Both the position numbers and the translations under genes were made by a program. From positions 62,001 to 126,000 of the forward strand of contig JAHDBD010000005.1 in the NCBI GenBank assembly GCA_020630575.1: a DNA stretch of 64,000 bases, in the 5' to 3' direction. Below, piece by piece: positions 8,560-18,287 of this stretch; position 1 is the first letter of the stretch; every line of letters begins with the position of its first letter. Source of the DNA: Bernardetia sp. Lineage in GTDB: Bacteria; Bacteroidota; Bacteroidia; Cytophagales; Bernardetiaceae. Below the pieces are notes generated by a model that worked only from the letters and a program-made list of their open reading frames with translations, did not search any database and was not told the origin of the DNA.

Positions 8560-9330
8560 TTATTCAAAATGAAATAACAATGATATTTTGTGCGTAGTCA
8601 TTCTATCAATATTTTTATAATAAACACTTTGATTACGAAGATTCATATTTGCAATGCCGTGCGAAAAACGGATTTCGGGTGCAAATTTGAAAAAACTAAA
8701 GTAATGATCCCAACCCAAACCATAGGTAACTTCTAAGTTATAATCTTCCATTCCAAAGGCTTCTTGGTTATTACGCTGCTTTCTTCCTCCGACTTTTATA
8801 CTTGGAACAATTCCACCTACCATATACATACGGTTGTTGTTTCTTCGTATTGATTTGTATTTCATTAGGATAGGAAAATCAAAGAATACACTTTCTACAG
8901 GAACTTTAGTATCTACATATTTCCCAGTTGAGCGTTCAAGCTGTTTGTGATTAATACTGTATTCGTATAAACCTACTGTTGGCGTAAAACGAAAATTCCA
9001 TTGGTAAGCCAAAGGAATATCTATAATCATCCCAACAGCAAAATTACTAAAACTACGTTGAGGCAATAAAGCAATAGTTGTATCTGTATTGTCTGTAAAA
9101 TAGTCAGAATAATTTATTCTCATAGTAGCATAATGCAATCCCAAAATAAAACCATAGTGTAACGGTTTTGAATCATAATCAGGAATATTGAGGCTTTTGT
9201 CTTTTAGCTTTTTGTCCTGATTAACAGGCTTTTTCTTGTTCATAACTTGAGCTGAAACAGAAAAAGTAATTCCAAAAAATAATAAAACAAAGAGAACTGA
9301 AAATAAAGTGTTTTTTTGTCTGATTTTCAT
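8560..9330 (-). CDS. porT: PorT-family outer membrane beta-barrel protein (type IX secretion)
   Basis: 256 residues from the ATG at 9330. A signal peptide (FSVLFVLLFFGITFSVSAQ) is followed by a basic linker and a beta-barrel region with alternating residues and aromatic girdles, ending in a C-terminal phenylalanine-x (LLFHFE). Its position directly after ubiE/menG is the arrangement common in Bacteroidota for the type IX secretion/gliding protein PorT (SprT). Known PorT is an outer membrane component needed for secretion of T9SS cargo. A longer frame to 9387 exists, but its 19 extra residues (VSPPTTK...) are read through an element B hairpin, so the shorter start is preferred. Confidence 0.8.
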   Translation of the reverse strand: MKIRQKNTLFSVLFVLLFFGITFSVSAQVMNKKKPVNQDKKLKDKSLNIPDYDSKPLHYGFILGLHYATMRINYSDYFTDNTDTTIALLPQRSFSNFAVGMIIDIPLAYQWNFRFTPTVGLYEYSINHKQLERSTGKYVDTKVPVESVFFDFPILMKYKSIRRNNNRMYMVGGIVPSIKVGGRKQRNNQEAFGMEDYNLEVTYGLGWDHYFSFFKFAPEIRFSHGIANMNLRNQSVYYKNIDRMTTHKISLLFHFE

Positions 9331-9341
9331 AGAGTAATTTT

Positions 9342-9376
9342 TTGTTGTCGGTGGAGACACCGACAACGGCAAAGAA
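9342..9376 (-). repeat. Element B hairpin before porT
   Basis: On the minus strand: CCGTTGTCGGTGT, short loop, CACCGACAAC; an almost exact copy of the one before lhgO. It ends 11 bases before the porT ATG and lies 21 bases after the ubiE stop. Confidence 0.78.
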
Positions 9377-9397
9377 TAAAATAACAAAAAGAAAAAT

Positions 9398-10123
9398 TTA
9401 TTTCTTTCCGTAATAAATCGAACTTATTCCAAAAGTAAGTGCTTCATCTCGTGTAAAAACAAAACCTACCTTTTCCATAATTTGAAGAAAATCTTGTCCG
9501 TACGGAAATGCAGCAACAGATTCAGGCAAATAGGTATAGGCTGAAGTATCCTTAGAAATCGTTTTTCCGATTCTTGGAAGTATCTGTGCTGAATAAAATG
9601 AGTAGAATTGTTTTATAGGAAATGCTTCTGGTTGTGAAAATTCTAGTACAACAAGTGAACCACCTTTTTTTAAAACTCGGTAAATATCTCTCAATCCTTG
9701 TTCCAAATTTTCGAAGTTCCTTACTCCAAAAGAAACGGTAACAGCATCAAAAGTATTGTCTGGAAATGGTAATTTTTCAGAATCTCCAATTTTTAAGTCT
9801 ATAATATCTTGAAGTCCTAATTTTTCTATTTTTTCTCTTCCATAAGATAGCATTCCTGTAGAAATATCTACACCCACTATTTTCTTAGGTTTGAGTTTTT
9901 TATAGGCTTCAATGGCAAAATCACCTGTTCCTGTTGCTACATCAAGCATCACTTGAGGGCGTTCGGATTTGAGGTATGAAATGGCTTTTTTTCTCCAAAT
10001 AATATCTATTCCACCACTTAGTATTCGATTGAGTAAATCGTAGTTATTCGATATATTATCGAACATTTGTGCTACTTGGTCTTTTTTAGAAGCTGTTTGG
10101 TCTTTATAAGGAATAACTGTCAT
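9398..10123 (-). CDS. ubiE: Demethylmenaquinone methyltransferase
   Basis: 241 residues. VAQMFDNISNNYDLLNRILSGG near the N-terminus and the class I SAM-binding block LDVATGTGDFAIEA (about residues 62-75) are typical of UbiE/MenG, as are SFGVRNFENLEQGLR and VLKKGGSLVVLEFSQP. It methylates demethylmenaquinone in the last step of menaquinone synthesis, at the cytoplasmic face of the membrane; Bacteroidota use menaquinone, so menG is the functional name. It leads a two-gene unit with porT. A good -7 box lies about 33 bases upstream. Confidence 0.93.
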   Translation of the reverse strand: MTVIPYKDQTASKKDQVAQMFDNISNNYDLLNRILSGGIDIIWRKKAISYLKSERPQVMLDVATGTGDFAIEAYKKLKPKKIVGVDISTGMLSYGREKIEKLGLQDIIDLKIGDSEKLPFPDNTFDAVTVSFGVRNFENLEQGLRDIYRVLKKGGSLVVLEFSQPEAFPIKQFYSFYSAQILPRIGKTISKDTSAYTYLPESVAAFPYGQDFLQIMEKVGFVFTRDEALTFGISSIYYGKK

Positions 10124-10155
10124 AATCTTTGTGTTATATTTGTTAAAAGAGTTTG

Positions 10156-10163
10156 CAAAGTTA
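10156..10163 (-). promoter_or_regulatory. Likely -7 box for ubiE-porT
   Basis: On the minus strand TAACTTTG, followed by C, matches TAnnTTTG and lies 33 bases before the ATG at 10123. The -33 region is not a clear TTG. Confidence 0.45.
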
Positions 10164-10180
10164 AGTAATTCTTTAGTTAA

Positions 10181-10212
10181 TTACGACCTGCTAGAGCAGC
10201 GAAGCTAATTAC
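10181..10212 (-). repeat. Element C copy upstream of ubiE
   Basis: Minus strand reads TTAGCTTCGCTGCTCTAGCA then GGTCGTAA. A near-identical copy is at 35802-35830, also upstream of a gene in the same orientation. The GCTTCGCTGC part has a small internal hairpin. Confidence 0.55.
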
Positions 10213-10328
10213 AAATTATATTATTTGTCAATGACTGATGTTTAATCCAATTTATCAGAAAATAATTGTATTTTGCCCTGTCTAAGCTAGGTTATTAGTT
10301 TCAAAAAAAACAATCCATTCTATTAAAA

Positions 10329-13300
10329 GTGTCTTTTACTTCTAACAAAAAAAAATCTTATTTTTCTTTCAATTTACAATTTGTAAAGGGTTTTTGTTTG
10401 TGGTTTTTATTCTGTTTTCTTTTTTTCTTTCTTTCTTTTGCTTTCAGTATTTCTTCTCAGGCTCAGTCATTTCTTTCTTCTTCCAAAAAAATCACACAAT
10501 ATAGCCAAAACACGTGGCAAAAAAGAGATGGACTTCCTCAAAACAGCATTACTTCAATTACTCAATCTGCTGATGGTTATTTGTGGATAGGAACACACAA
10601 TGGACTTGTCAAGTTTGATGGCAGGGAATTTAAAGTTTTTTCTGCACCTACCGATTTGAAAAACAACGTAAATACTGGAATTCCAGATAATTTTATTTCG
10701 GTAGTACAGAATACAGAACAAGATGGTTTATGGATTGGAACAAATGGAGAAGGACTTTCTAATTATAACTTTCTAACTTTTAAGAATTTTAATACTCAAA
10801 AAGATTTAATCAATAACACTATTCTATGTTTGGAAGAGTGGGAACAAAGTATTTGGATAGGAACACCAAAAGGACTTAGCCGTTATCGTAGAAATGTATT
10901 TAGGAATTATACACAAAAAGATGGTTTTTTAAATATAAAAGTAAATACACTTTTAAAGGATACAAGAAATGGACATAATACGCTTTGGATTGGAACAGAT
11001 GAAGGACTCGCCAAGTTTGATTTAGATTCTGGAAAAGTTATTCCTATTTCTATTCCTTTACCTGATTTGCAGATTTTGATACTAGAAAGCGATGCCGAAA
11101 ATAATCTTTATATAGGAACTGCAAATGGTCTTTTTTATTGGAATGTAGAAACAAATGCGCTCAAAAATTTTAATATTTTATCAGAAAATGAAGTAACAAA
11201 GCAAACAAATACTTATTCTGATAAAAATCAGCTTATTAAAAGTGCCACTATCAATACTCTACTTATCGATAGATTAGGTTCACTTTGGATAGGAACAAAT
11301 AGCCGAGGACTTTTGCGTTACATTCCTAGTTTAGAAAAATTTGAAGCCTTAACTACAAAAGAAGAACTGGCAAGTAACAGCATTACAGCACTTTTTGAAG
11401 ATAAAGAGGGAAGTTTGTGGGTTGGTATGAATAGAGGTGGACTTTTACGATTGAATGATAGCAAGTTTACTCCTTATTCTACTTTAGAAGGACTTTCTGA
11501 TAATTTGACCAATTGCGTTTTTGCTTATTCTGATACTCAAACTACTACTTCTAAACAACTTTGGATAGGAACACAGAGTGATGGAATTTCTATTCTAAAT
11601 CAAGATAATACATTCTCTTATCTGACAATCAAAAATGGTTTGCCACACAATCATGTCAGAAGTATTACAGCTACAAAAAATGAATTAAATCAACCTCTTT
11701 TTTGGATAGGAACGTATGGAGGAGGAATAGCAAAATACAACGCTGAAAATAAACAAATAACTACTTTCGATACAAAAAATGGATTAGTAGGAAATTTTGT
11801 AAGAGCAATTAGAGTAAGTCAGAAACAATCCAAAACACTTTTAATTGCCACAACAGAAGGACTAAGTATTTTTGATGATACTAGATTAGGAACAAATAAA
11901 ATTACAAATTATACTACTTCAAATGGATTGGCTTCTGATAATCTGACTTGTGTTTTGGAAACTCATGACGGACAAATTTTAATAGGAACAGAAGACAACG
12001 GTATTTTATTGATAGAAAATCCTTATTCAGATACCAAAGGAAACATAACACCTTCTTTTTTTTCATTTACTACACAAGATGGATTAGCTGATAACTTGGT
12101 TTTGAGTTTGTATCAAGACCCTTTGGATAATACGATTTATATAGGAACTAAAAATGGAATTTCTACTTATGATAATGGAAAAATAACTACTCCAAAATCG
12201 ACAAGTCATTGGTCTAGTGATGCTATTCATTCTATTTTAAAAGTAAGTTCGACGTGGTGGTTTACAAGTAATGATGGCGTTTGGACAGTTTCGAATGATA
12301 ATTTTACAAATTGGATTACACAAAAAACAGATAATCTAAAAATTACTTCATTCGATGAAAATGACGGACTTCGAAGCAGTGATTGTGCATCACTTTCATA
12401 TCCTAACATCACAACTGACCAAAATGGAAATATTTGGATTCCGACAGCACAAGGCGTTTCTTCTTTTAATTATACTACTCTACATAGTCTTTTACCCAAA
12501 CCAAACGTAATTGTAGAAGGTGTTTTTGATGAAAATGGAAAAAATTGGAGTTTGAAAGAAACAGATGCAAATGGGAAAGTAGTTTTTCCTTCTGAACTAA
12601 ATAATTTAGAAATTCATTTTGATGCACTTACTTTTGTGTCACCTCAAAAAGTAACTTATAAATTCAAGCTAGAAGGATATGATGAAGAATGGCGATTTAC
12701 AGATAAAAGAACTGTTTTTTATGGCGATTTGCCTCCCAAGAAATATATTTTTCAAGTAAAAGCTGCTAATAGTGATGGTGTTTGGAATGAAGAAGGAACA
12801 AGTTTTTCATTTAGAATACAACCAAAACTAACTCAAATTATTTGGTTTTGGCTGGCATTAGTTGTTCTTATTCTTGTTGTTGCTTATTTTATTTATAAGT
12901 GGAGAGCAGGAATAATTGAAAATCAACGCAGAAAATTAGAAGAACTTGTAGAAAGTCGTACAGAAGCATTATTAGTTAAAACAAGAGAAACACAAAACCA
13001 AGCCTCAGAATTAGAAGTCATTGATAGAATTGTAGCAAGTGTAAATCAGCAAGTTACCTTTGAAAATGTTTTGGAGACGCTTTTAGAACAAGCTCTAACA
13101 CTAGTAAAAGATACCGATAAAGGTTATTTTCTGTATTATCAAGAAGATTATTTCCATGTAGCTGTTCCACATGGCTATACGCACCGTTTGCCCGAAAAAC
13201 TATCTTTTGATAGAGTAATTAATTATTTCAAATGGGGAGTTCCGTTGGCTCGTTATTTTTATAAGGTGTATCCAACAGATAGAGAATATTTACTTGCACC

Positions 13301-14276
13301 TTATCTTCCTCGTTTTTCGCTTGTTATTCCAATTTTGATAGGAAATTTTCCAGAAGCAATATTAGTTTTTGATTTTGAAAAAGAACGTTCTTTTTCGCTT
13401 ACAGAATCTCGTCAGTTGCAGCGTTTTACCGAACATGCTGTTTCTTCTTTCCTAAAAGCAAGAGCTTACAGAGAAGTTCATTTGCAAAAAGAGGCCTTAC
13501 AAGATACTGTAGGACATCTTTCAGATAGTATTCAATATGCTTTCAGAATTCAGCAAGCAATTTTGAAAAAACCAATTGAAATAAAATCTCATTTTGAAGA
13601 TGCTTTTGTTTTTTATCGTCCTCGTGATGTAGTAAGTGGTGATTTTTATTGGTTTTATGAAAATAAAGAAACAGGTATTATTACTTTTGCCGTCATTGAT
13701 TGTACTGGTCACGGTGTTCCAGGGGCATTTATGACAGTAATGACAAACTCTATTCTGAATCAGATTATTAGAGAAAGTCATATTGAAGACCCTGCTCAAA
13801 TTCTTACTCTTTTGGATAAAAGATTAGAAGAAACCTTTTCAAATGATTCTAAACGAAAAGATGGAATGGACATCGGAATTTTTAGTGTCGATAAATCTAA
13901 GAAAATTCTCAAGTATGCTGCTGCAAAACTAGATTTGTGTTTTATTAGAGATAATGAAATTCATCAAATAAAGGCTACTCGTTATCCAATTGGAAATATG
14001 GGAACGAAAAGAGTACAAGAAAAGAATTTTCAAACTCATTCTATTGAATATCAAAAAGGTGATGTTTTTTATCTTTATACAGATGGTTTTCCAGACCAGT
14101 TTGGAGGAGAAGAAAATCGTAAATTTATGAGTCGTCGTTTTAGAGAATTTTTATTAGAATATCATTATTTATCAGCAGCAGAGCAAGAAGAAAAACTACA
14201 AGCAGCTTTAGAAATGTGGCGTGGAAATCTAAAACAAACAGATGATATTTTGGTAGTGGGTGTGAGAGTAGAATAG
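10329..14276 (+). CDS. Two-component-propeller sensor with GAF and SpoIIE phosphatase domains
   Basis: 1315 residues from a GTG at 10329; no ATG fits and a signal peptide (FLFFFLSFAFSISSQAQS) follows directly. About 14 WIGT-type repeats (GYLWIGTHNGLVKF first, NIWIPTAQGVSSF last) fill residues 60-720, enough for two seven-bladed propellers in the periplasm. A Y_Y_Y domain (YKFKLEGYDEEWRF) precedes one membrane span near residue 845, a coiled coil, a GAF-like domain, and a C-terminal PP2C/SpoIIE phosphatase with RPRDVVSGDFYWF and DCTGHGVPGAFMT metal-binding blocks. It is probably an envelope sensor whose output dephosphorylates an anti-sigma antagonist-type protein; no partner is adjacent. The ligand is unknown. 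Confidence 0.88.
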   Translation: MSFTSNKKKSYFSFNLQFVKGFCLWFLFCFLFFFLSFAFSISSQAQSFLSSSKKITQYSQNTWQKRDGLPQNSITSITQSADGYLWIGTHNGLVKFDGREFKVFSAPTDLKNNVNTGIPDNFISVVQNTEQDGLWIGTNGEGLSNYNFLTFKNFNTQKDLINNTILCLEEWEQSIWIGTPKGLSRYRRNVFRNYTQKDGFLNIKVNTLLKDTRNGHNTLWIGTDEGLAKFDLDSGKVIPISIPLPDLQILILESDAENNLYIGTANGLFYWNVETNALKNFNILSENEVTKQTNTYSDKNQLIKSATINTLLIDRLGSLWIGTNSRGLLRYIPSLEKFEALTTKEELASNSITALFEDKEGSLWVGMNRGGLLRLNDSKFTPYSTLEGLSDNLTNCVFAYSDTQTTTSKQLWIGTQSDGISILNQDNTFSYLTIKNGLPHNHVRSITATKNELNQPLFWIGTYGGGIAKYNAENKQITTFDTKNGLVGNFVRAIRVSQKQSKTLLIATTEGLSIFDDTRLGTNKITNYTTSNGLASDNLTCVLETHDGQILIGTEDNGILLIENPYSDTKGNITPSFFSFTTQDGLADNLVLSLYQDPLDNTIYIGTKNGISTYDNGKITTPKSTSHWSSDAIHSILKVSSTWWFTSNDGVWTVSNDNFTNWITQKTDNLKITSFDENDGLRSSDCASLSYPNITTDQNGNIWIPTAQGVSSFNYTTLHSLLPKPNVIVEGVFDENGKNWSLKETDANGKVVFPSELNNLEIHFDALTFVSPQKVTYKFKLEGYDEEWRFTDKRTVFYGDLPPKKYIFQVKAANSDGVWNEEGTSFSFRIQPKLTQIIWFWLALVVLILVVAYFIYKWRAGIIENQRRKLEELVESRTEALLVKTRETQNQASELEVIDRIVASVNQQVTFENVLETLLEQALTLVKDTDKGYFLYYQEDYFHVAVPHGYTHRLPEKLSFDRVINYFKWGVPLARYFYKVYPTDREYLLAPYLPRFSLVIPILIGNFPEAILVFDFEKERSFSLTESRQLQRFTEHAVSSFLKARAYREVHLQKEALQDTVGHLSDSIQYAFRIQQAILKKPIEIKSHFEDAFVFYRPRDVVSGDFYWFYENKETGIITFAVIDCTGHGVPGAFMTVMTNSILNQIIRESHIEDPAQILTLLDKRLEETFSNDSKRKDGMDIGIFSVDKSKKILKYAAAKLDLCFIRDNEIHQIKATRYPIGNMGTKRVQEKNFQTHSIEYQKGDVFYLYTDGFPDQFGGEENRKFMSRRFREFLLEYHYLSAAEQEEKLQAALEMWRGNLKQTDDILVVGVRVE

Positions 14277-14638
14277 TTATCTGAATTAAAGTATTTACAC
14301 CTATTTATTGTTATAGGAACAATTACGAATTTAATTTATTGATTACCAGATAATTAAATTTTTGAGAATAGAAGTTCATTTAATTCTTATTGCTTAGTCA
14401 AAGTCTATGATATGCTTTTTAAAACGTATAAAAGTTCTACTAAAAAAAATGATTTTTTTGATAAATTATTTAAAAATGTAAGTTGTTGATTATCAATAAT
14501 TTATTCTATTCATAATTAGCTCCTCTGAATAAATATTTCATAATTTATAATTTGTCTTTATTCAATCCTATGTATTTTTCATTTTTTTAACTAGATTAGG
14601 GAACAAAATAATTTCACTCTAAATCTTACTTAATTTTT
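14277..14638. other. AT-rich intergenic region, nothing recognised
   Basis: About 360 bases between two long plus-strand genes. Very AT-rich, without an ORF, a convincing terminator hairpin or a repeat known from the rest of the window. It presumably holds the promoter of the GMC fusion gene, but no clear TAnnTTTG with TTG was found. Confidence 0.4.
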
Positions 14639-17600
14639 ATGAAAAATCGTCGCTTATCCAAGCCTATCGAAAAAATGCTTCCTTATTATGATGTGGTTGT
14701 GATTGGTTCTGGTTATGGAGGCTCAATTACTGCCTCTCGTCTTTCCCGTGCAGGAAAAAAAGTCTGTTTGTTAGAGAGAGGAAAAGAATATCTCACAGGA
14801 GAATTTCCAGATACACAAACAGAAGCTGCTTCTGCTATGCAGTTCAATTTAAACAATAAAAGAATAGGTTCTCAATCTGCTCTTTATGATTTTTGGATAG
14901 ATGATGATATAAATGTTTTTAAAGGGTGTGGACTGGGTGGTACTTCGCTTGTCAATGCAAACGTTTCTATTCGTCCAGAAAAATGGGTTCTCAAAGAAAA
15001 AGTATTTCCTAAAATACTACAAGATGAATCAGAAAACCCTCAGAGCGATTTAGAAGAAGGCTATCGTTTAGCCTATCAAATGCTAAAACCAAATCCATAT
15101 CCTGATACTTTTCCTAAACTAGATAAGTTAGAAGCACATCGAAAGTCTGCAAAGGCGATGAATCAGCCTTTTTATAAAACAGATATTAATGTAAATTTTG
15201 ATATTGATGGAGAAAATCATGTTGGCGTAGAACAAAAACCTTGTAATCTTTGTGGAGATTGTGTTTCGGGTTGTAATGTAGGCGCAAAAAATACGACTAT
15301 GATGAATTATTTGCCCGATGCTGTAAACTTTGGAGCAGATATTTTTGTCGAATGTTCGGTTTCTCATTTAGAAAAAAATGGAGAGCAATGGATTGTACAT
15401 TTCGAACTCTTGGGAGCGCAACGCACAAAGTTTGATGCACCTGAAATGTATGTAACAGCAGATACAGTTGTTTTGTCGGCAGGAACACTTGGTTCTACTG
15501 AAATTATGCTTCGTTCTAGAGATAAAGGATTAGAAGTATCTAACAAATTAGGCTTTCATTTTTCTGGAAATGGCGATGTTTTGGGCTTTGGATATAATAC
15601 AAATGAAAAAATAAATGGAATTGGGAGAGGACAACATTTAGATAAAGACAATCCTGTTGGACCTTGTATTACTTCTGTGATTGATTTGCGAAAAACAGAA
15701 AATAAAGAAGAGGGAATGATTTTGGAAGAAGGTTCTGCACCTTCACCAATGGCAAAGATTTTTCCTGAGTTTATGATAACAATGGCTAGTCTTGCAGGAA
15801 AAGATGAAAATAAAGAAGGATTTGTAAGTGAAGTAATAGAGAAAAAACGAGAGTTAGAAAGTGTAGTACGAGGACCTTATAAAGGAGCAACACAAAATAC
15901 ACAAACTTATCTCATCATGACCCATGATAAAAGTGCAGGAGTTTTGACTTTGAAAGACAATAGATTACAAATTTCTTGGTCAGGTGTGGGAAATGAAGAA
16001 ATATTTAGAAAAGCCAGCGACCATATTGGGGAAGCTACTAAGGCTCTCAACGGCACAAGTGTTCCGAATCCTACTTGGACAAATTTATTTAATAAAGATT
16101 TAGTAACTGTGCATCCTTTGGGTGGTTGCATTATGGGTGAAGACACTCGTGAAGGTGTGGTCAATCATAAAGGACAAGTTTTTTGTACAAAAGCAGAAGA
16201 AGATGCTGTTTATGAAAATCTCTATATTGCTGATGGTTCAATTGTTCCTCGTTCGTTGGGTGCAAATCCACTCTTGACGATTTCGGCACTTTCAGAGCGT
16301 ATTTGTAAAATTATGGCTAGAGAAAAAGGGTGGGAAATAAATTACGATTTGCCTTCAAAAGCTCCTATCTTGAAAGAATTAGAAGAAATGCCTATCGGAA
16401 TTCAGTTTACTGAAACCATGAAAGGATTTATCAATGAAAAAACAGCTGAAGAACCAAAATGCAAAAGTGAAGAAGAATTTGATAGAGAATATAAATTTGG
16501 TAAATCTAAAAATCAAGAATTCAAAATTACGCTGACAGTTATTTGTGAAGATTTAGAAAAAATGCTACACAACAAAGAGCATTTGTCTAGAATGGTCGGA
16601 ACAGTAGAAGCTCCTTCACTTTCAGCAGACCCACTTTTGATTAGCGAAGGAAGTTTTCAACTCTTTGTAGAATATGAAGGCGAAATGGAAACCAAAAGAA
16701 TGGTTTATAAAGCAAAATTATTCAATCCAAGTGGAGAAAGTTATAACTTTGAAGGCTATAAAACCATACGAGGAGACAAAGGTTTTGATATGTGGAGTGA
16801 CACAACAACACTTTACACGACTATTTATGCAGATATAGAAAGTGTAAAAGAAGAACTGTTAGATAAAGATAAAGACTATATTAAAGCACAAGGAATTATT
16901 CATGTTCATTTGACCGATTTTATCAAACAAATGACAACTATGAAAGCTCTTCATGCTGATACAAATACCGAAAAACTAAAAGCTCTGTATAGTTTTGGAA
17001 AATATTTTGCAGGAAATCTTTATGATACGTATGGAGGTGTTTTTGCTAGAGATTCACCGTTCAATCCTAGTGCACCACCACGAAAAAAACGACCTTTACG
17101 TGCGCCTGAACCACAAATTTATCCAGTTACTACTTCTGATGGTGTGGCTTTACGACTTACTCGTTATGATGGAAGAAACAAGGACGCATTGGAGATGGGA
17201 GTCAATAAAGGTTCGGTAATGCTTGCTCATGGATTTAGCGTTTCAGGACTTATTTTTGAAATTGATACACCTGATACAAATTTGGTAGAATATCTTTGCG
17301 CTCATGGCTACGATGTTTGGGTAATGGAATATCGTACAAGTATTGCGCTTCCGTCTGCAAAAGACCAAGCTACAGCTGACGATATTGCACTCAAAGATTT
17401 TCCTGCTTGTGTAAATAAAGTATTAGAAATTACTGGCGAAAAAGATATTCAACTCTTTACGCACTGTGTTGGAGCAGTTACTGGTGTTATGGCAATGCTT
17501 GCAGGATTAAAAGGAGTTCGTTCAATGGTTTGTTTTCAAGTAGCTACTGATATTATTGGAGGCGAACAAATCAAACTCAAAGCTGCTGCACACGTTCCGA

Positions 17601-18148
17601 CGCTTCTCAAAAAATTTGGAGTTAAGACGATGACTGCCTACACAGATTCAAATTCGGGTTGGTTAGATAAAGCCTTGAACACAGCCGTAAAAGCATATTC
17701 TGCTGTTTTGGGTTCGGATACAAACGACCCAATTGCTAACCGAGTAACATTTATGTTTTCTACGCTTTATGAAAAAGAAAATATTGATGAGAAAACATTT
17801 GATTCTTTTCACGAGATGTTTGGAGTAACCAATCTGACTACTTACGAGCAACTTACTCTCATGTCAAGAGAAAAAGAATTGAGAAATGCTGAGGGAGAAG
17901 ACGTTTATTTACCTCACGCAAAAGAGCGTTTGAATATTCCGATGTGTTTTGTTCATGGAGAAAAAAATGAGGTTTTTGTTCCAGAAGCCACAGAAAGAAC
18001 CTACAACCGTCTGAAAGCTCTCAATCCAGAACAGCATTACGAACGCCATGTAATTGAAGGCTACGGACACCAAGATTGTGTAATCGGAAAAAATGCCGAT
18101 AGAGATGTTTGGCATTTTGTAGTAGAGTTTTTGGATAAGAATAATTGA
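14639..18148 (+). CDS. GMC oxidoreductase (cholesterol-oxidase-like) fused to alpha/beta hydrolase
   Basis: 1169 residues in one frame. The N-terminal ~570 residues form a GMC/cholesterol oxidase-type flavoenzyme: VVVIGSGYGGSITASRL (FAD), a cysteine block CNLCGDCVSGCNVGAKNT, HPLGGCIMG and the C-terminal DGSIVPRSLGANPLLTIS. A beta-rich middle part (about 590-810) follows. The last ~330 residues are an alpha/beta hydrolase with LAHGFSVSG (oxyanion region), THCVGAV, whose nucleophile position is C943 rather than Ser, and GYGHQDCVIG with the catalytic His. Similar fusions occur in other bacteria and are thought to act on sterol- or lipid-like alcohols, but the substrate here is unknown. No signal peptide. 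A terminator follows. Confidence 0.87.
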   Translation: MKNRRLSKPIEKMLPYYDVVVIGSGYGGSITASRLSRAGKKVCLLERGKEYLTGEFPDTQTEAASAMQFNLNNKRIGSQSALYDFWIDDDINVFKGCGLGGTSLVNANVSIRPEKWVLKEKVFPKILQDESENPQSDLEEGYRLAYQMLKPNPYPDTFPKLDKLEAHRKSAKAMNQPFYKTDINVNFDIDGENHVGVEQKPCNLCGDCVSGCNVGAKNTTMMNYLPDAVNFGADIFVECSVSHLEKNGEQWIVHFELLGAQRTKFDAPEMYVTADTVVLSAGTLGSTEIMLRSRDKGLEVSNKLGFHFSGNGDVLGFGYNTNEKINGIGRGQHLDKDNPVGPCITSVIDLRKTENKEEGMILEEGSAPSPMAKIFPEFMITMASLAGKDENKEGFVSEVIEKKRELESVVRGPYKGATQNTQTYLIMTHDKSAGVLTLKDNRLQISWSGVGNEEIFRKASDHIGEATKALNGTSVPNPTWTNLFNKDLVTVHPLGGCIMGEDTREGVVNHKGQVFCTKAEEDAVYENLYIADGSIVPRSLGANPLLTISALSERICKIMAREKGWEINYDLPSKAPILKELEEMPIGIQFTETMKGFINEKTAEEPKCKSEEEFDREYKFGKSKNQEFKITLTVICEDLEKMLHNKEHLSRMVGTVEAPSLSADPLLISEGSFQLFVEYEGEMETKRMVYKAKLFNPSGESYNFEGYKTIRGDKGFDMWSDTTTLYTTIYADIESVKEELLDKDKDYIKAQGIIHVHLTDFIKQMTTMKALHADTNTEKLKALYSFGKYFAGNLYDTYGGVFARDSPFNPSAPPRKKRPLRAPEPQIYPVTTSDGVALRLTRYDGRNKDALEMGVNKGSVMLAHGFSVSGLIFEIDTPDTNLVEYLCAHGYDVWVMEYRTSIALPSAKDQATADDIALKDFPACVNKVLEITGEKDIQLFTHCVGAVTGVMAMLAGLKGVRSMVCFQVATDIIGGEQIKLKAAAHVPTLLKKFGVKTMTAYTDSNSGWLDKALNTAVKAYSAVLGSDTNDPIANRVTFMFSTLYEKENIDEKTFDSFHEMFGVTNLTTYEQLTLMSREKELRNAEGEDVYLPHAKERLNIPMCFVHGEKNEVFVPEATERTYNRLKALNPEQHYERHVIEGYGHQDCVIGKNADRDVWHFVVEFLDKNN

Positions 18149-18174
18149 TTTTATTTTTAAATAACAAATCACAT

Positions 18175-18207
18175 AAAAAACTCAAGCTAAATAGTTTGAG
18201 TTTTTTT
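18175..18207 (+). terminator. Rho-independent terminator of GMC fusion gene
   Basis: AAAAAACTCAA pairs with TTGAGTTTTTTT around a ten-base loop, 27 bases after the stop at 18148. It could also serve the convergent aminopeptidase gene. Confidence 0.82.
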
Positions 18208-18287
18208 ATGCAATTGTTTGATAATTTTTCAAAATCTTGTTATACCAAACCAACTTCATTAAAATAAATTTCGTGTATTTATTGCTT

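Noticed and set aside
9331..9387. Longer N-terminus for PorT
   Set aside because: The extra codons are read through an element B hairpin and precede a complete signal peptide.
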